From Phaeobacter italicus (GTDB taxonomy: Bacteria > Pseudomonadota > Alphaproteobacteria > Rhodobacterales > Rhodobacteraceae): DNA of 64,000 nucleotides. The stretch lies in assembly GCF_001258055.1 (NCBI RefSeq), contig NZ_CVRM01000002.1, positions 31,193 to 95,192 of the forward strand. Direction: 5' to 3'. The notes beneath the pieces are model-generated. The model searched no databases. It saw only the letters and a program-made list of their open reading frames with translations, and was not told the DNA's origin. Made by a program: the position numbers and the translations under genes. This document shows positions 63,601-64,000 of this stretch, piece by piece. How positions within the stretch are numbered: position 1 is the first letter of the stretch; each line of letters opens with the position of its first letter.

Positions 63601-63638
63601 GCCACCGCCCTCAAAGGGGCGGTGGCTCTCTATTTTTT
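63601..63638 (+). terminator. Strong terminator downstream of nrdJ
   Basis: Perfect 10-bp stem GCCACCGCCC/GGGCGGTGGC around TCAAAG, followed by TCTCTATTTTTT. It may end nrdJ transcription or belong to the adjoining IS-like sequence. Confidence 0.85.
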
Positions 63639-63727
63639 GGGATGTGTCGTGATGAGTTGAGTGGCTTCACATCAAGTCTTCGTAGCCTCGCAAGGCTCAG
63701 CTAAACTCAGATAGTTGAAGCGTTGCT

Positions 63728-63945
63728 TCAGAGTTTATCAAACACCGATCCAAGCCGAGGAGCGAACAATCGCTCATAAGTTTTCAACAAATAGGCGTCG
63801 GTCATGCCTGCTACAAAGTCACATATCACCCTCAGGCCATCGCCTTCTGCTTCATACTTTTTGAACGTGTCTGTCGGTAGCAAGCGCTTTGGGTCGGATT
63901 GAAGGGCTTCAAAAACGGAAACGACCATGCTTTGTCCCTTGAACT
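63728..63945 (-). pseudogene. dgt: dGTPase, C-terminal fragment interrupted by an insertion sequence
   Basis: The minus-strand frame ending at 63728 gives a 72-residue fragment beginning FKGQSMVVSVFEALQSDPK and continuing LRVICDFVAGMTDAYLLKTY to the end SVFDKL. The DFVAGMTD motif with the following Y-x-R-L-F is the conserved C-terminal signature of deoxyguanosinetriphosphate triphosphohydrolase (HD superfamily). At 63946 the frame passes into GGCTTTGTTGCACAAAT, an IS end, and the protein-like similarity stops, with VQQSQ and beyond resembling no dGTPase. The gene is therefore split; the N-terminal part would lie beyond the IS, outside the window. Confidence 0.75.
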
Positions 63946-64000
63946 GGCTTTGTTGCACAAATGGTGAGATGGATTCACTGTTTGAATCCAGTGGGGTAGC
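63946..64000. mobile_element. End of an IS5-family (IS903-like) insertion sequence, running off the window
   Basis: GGCTTTGTTGCACAAATG at 63946-63963 agrees at about 15 of 18 positions with the IS903 terminal inverted repeat as I recall it (GGCTTTGTTGAATAAATC). It falls exactly where the dGTPase frame loses similarity. Only 55 bases are visible; the transposase gene must lie to the right. The subgroup name is from memory. Confidence 0.65.

Noticed and set aside
1..64000. tRNA genes, rRNA genes, CRISPR arrays, complete prophage
   Set aside because: Reading both strands I saw no cloverleaf with conserved TTCGA loop, no regularly spaced repeats and no phage structural or integrase genes.

Overview
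The window looks like a chromosomal segment of a marine Rhodobacteraceae (Roseobacter group) alphaproteobacterium. This is inferred from the gene set, not from a database search: a CarD regulator, FdxA ferredoxin, DUF1489 and DUF1244 proteins, a SUV3-like helicase next to an S4 protein, a B12-dependent class II ribonucleotide reductase, GC-rich coding sequence, and two large ABC-transporter sugar regions. No tRNA, rRNA or CRISPR array was seen.

Region 1 (1-16 kb) is mostly housekeeping. It holds the 3' end of an Lrp/AsnC regulator, a soluble Aer-like PAS protein, a KefB/C-type antiporter, the divergent cobalamin genes cobT and cobS, carD, fdxA, an S4 RNA-binding protein with a 1003-residue helicase, a TPR protein, an SCP2 protein coupled to a lysophospholipase-like hydrolase, an M3 oligopeptidase, a glycine-amidinotransferase-like enzyme and a short DksA/TraR-type zinc finger protein.

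Region 2 (16-30.2 kb) is a galactoside utilisation locus. A minus-strand IclR regulator and MalK-type ATPase diverge from a plus-strand run of a binding protein, two permeases, GH36 alpha-galactosidase, an IlvD/Edd dehydratase, an SDR (probable galactose dehydrogenase), dgoK, dgoA, an SMP-30 lactonase and GH42 beta-galactosidase. From the first permease to the lactonase every gene overlaps the next. Together they encode import of intact galactosides, cytoplasmic hydrolysis and oxidation of galactose by the De Ley-Doudoroff route to pyruvate and glyceraldehyde 3-phosphate.

Region 3 (30.2-44.5 kb) is a myo-inositol/cyclitol locus: a ribose/fructose-type ABC transporter, a LacI regulator, a minus-strand trio (two Gfo/Idh/MocA dehydrogenases and an IolE/IolI-like TIM barrel) and a plus-strand iolD-iolC-iolB-aldolase-iolG operon, followed by a 3-hydroxyisobutyrate-dehydrogenase-family gene. 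Two identical 18-bp palindromes, one in each divergent promoter region, look like operators of the LacI protein and tie transport and catabolism into one regulon.

Region 4 (44.7-61 kb) has a universal stress protein with an alanine/sodium symporter, MscL and MscS channels, an unrecognised protein, a GNAT acetyltransferase, YtoQ, a methyltransferase divergent from a LysR regulator, pheT, a secreted esterase-like hydrolase, pheS, rplT, rpmI, a small membrane protein, pyruvate kinase, an N-formylglutamate amidohydrolase-like protein, and DUF1244 and DUF1489 proteins.

Region 5 (61-64 kb) carries the adenosylcobalamin-dependent ribonucleotide reductase. After it come what look like an IS21-type terminal sequence, a strong terminator, and the C-terminal part of a dGTPase gene cut by an insertion-sequence end that runs off the window. 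This edge therefore looks like a mobile-element hot spot.
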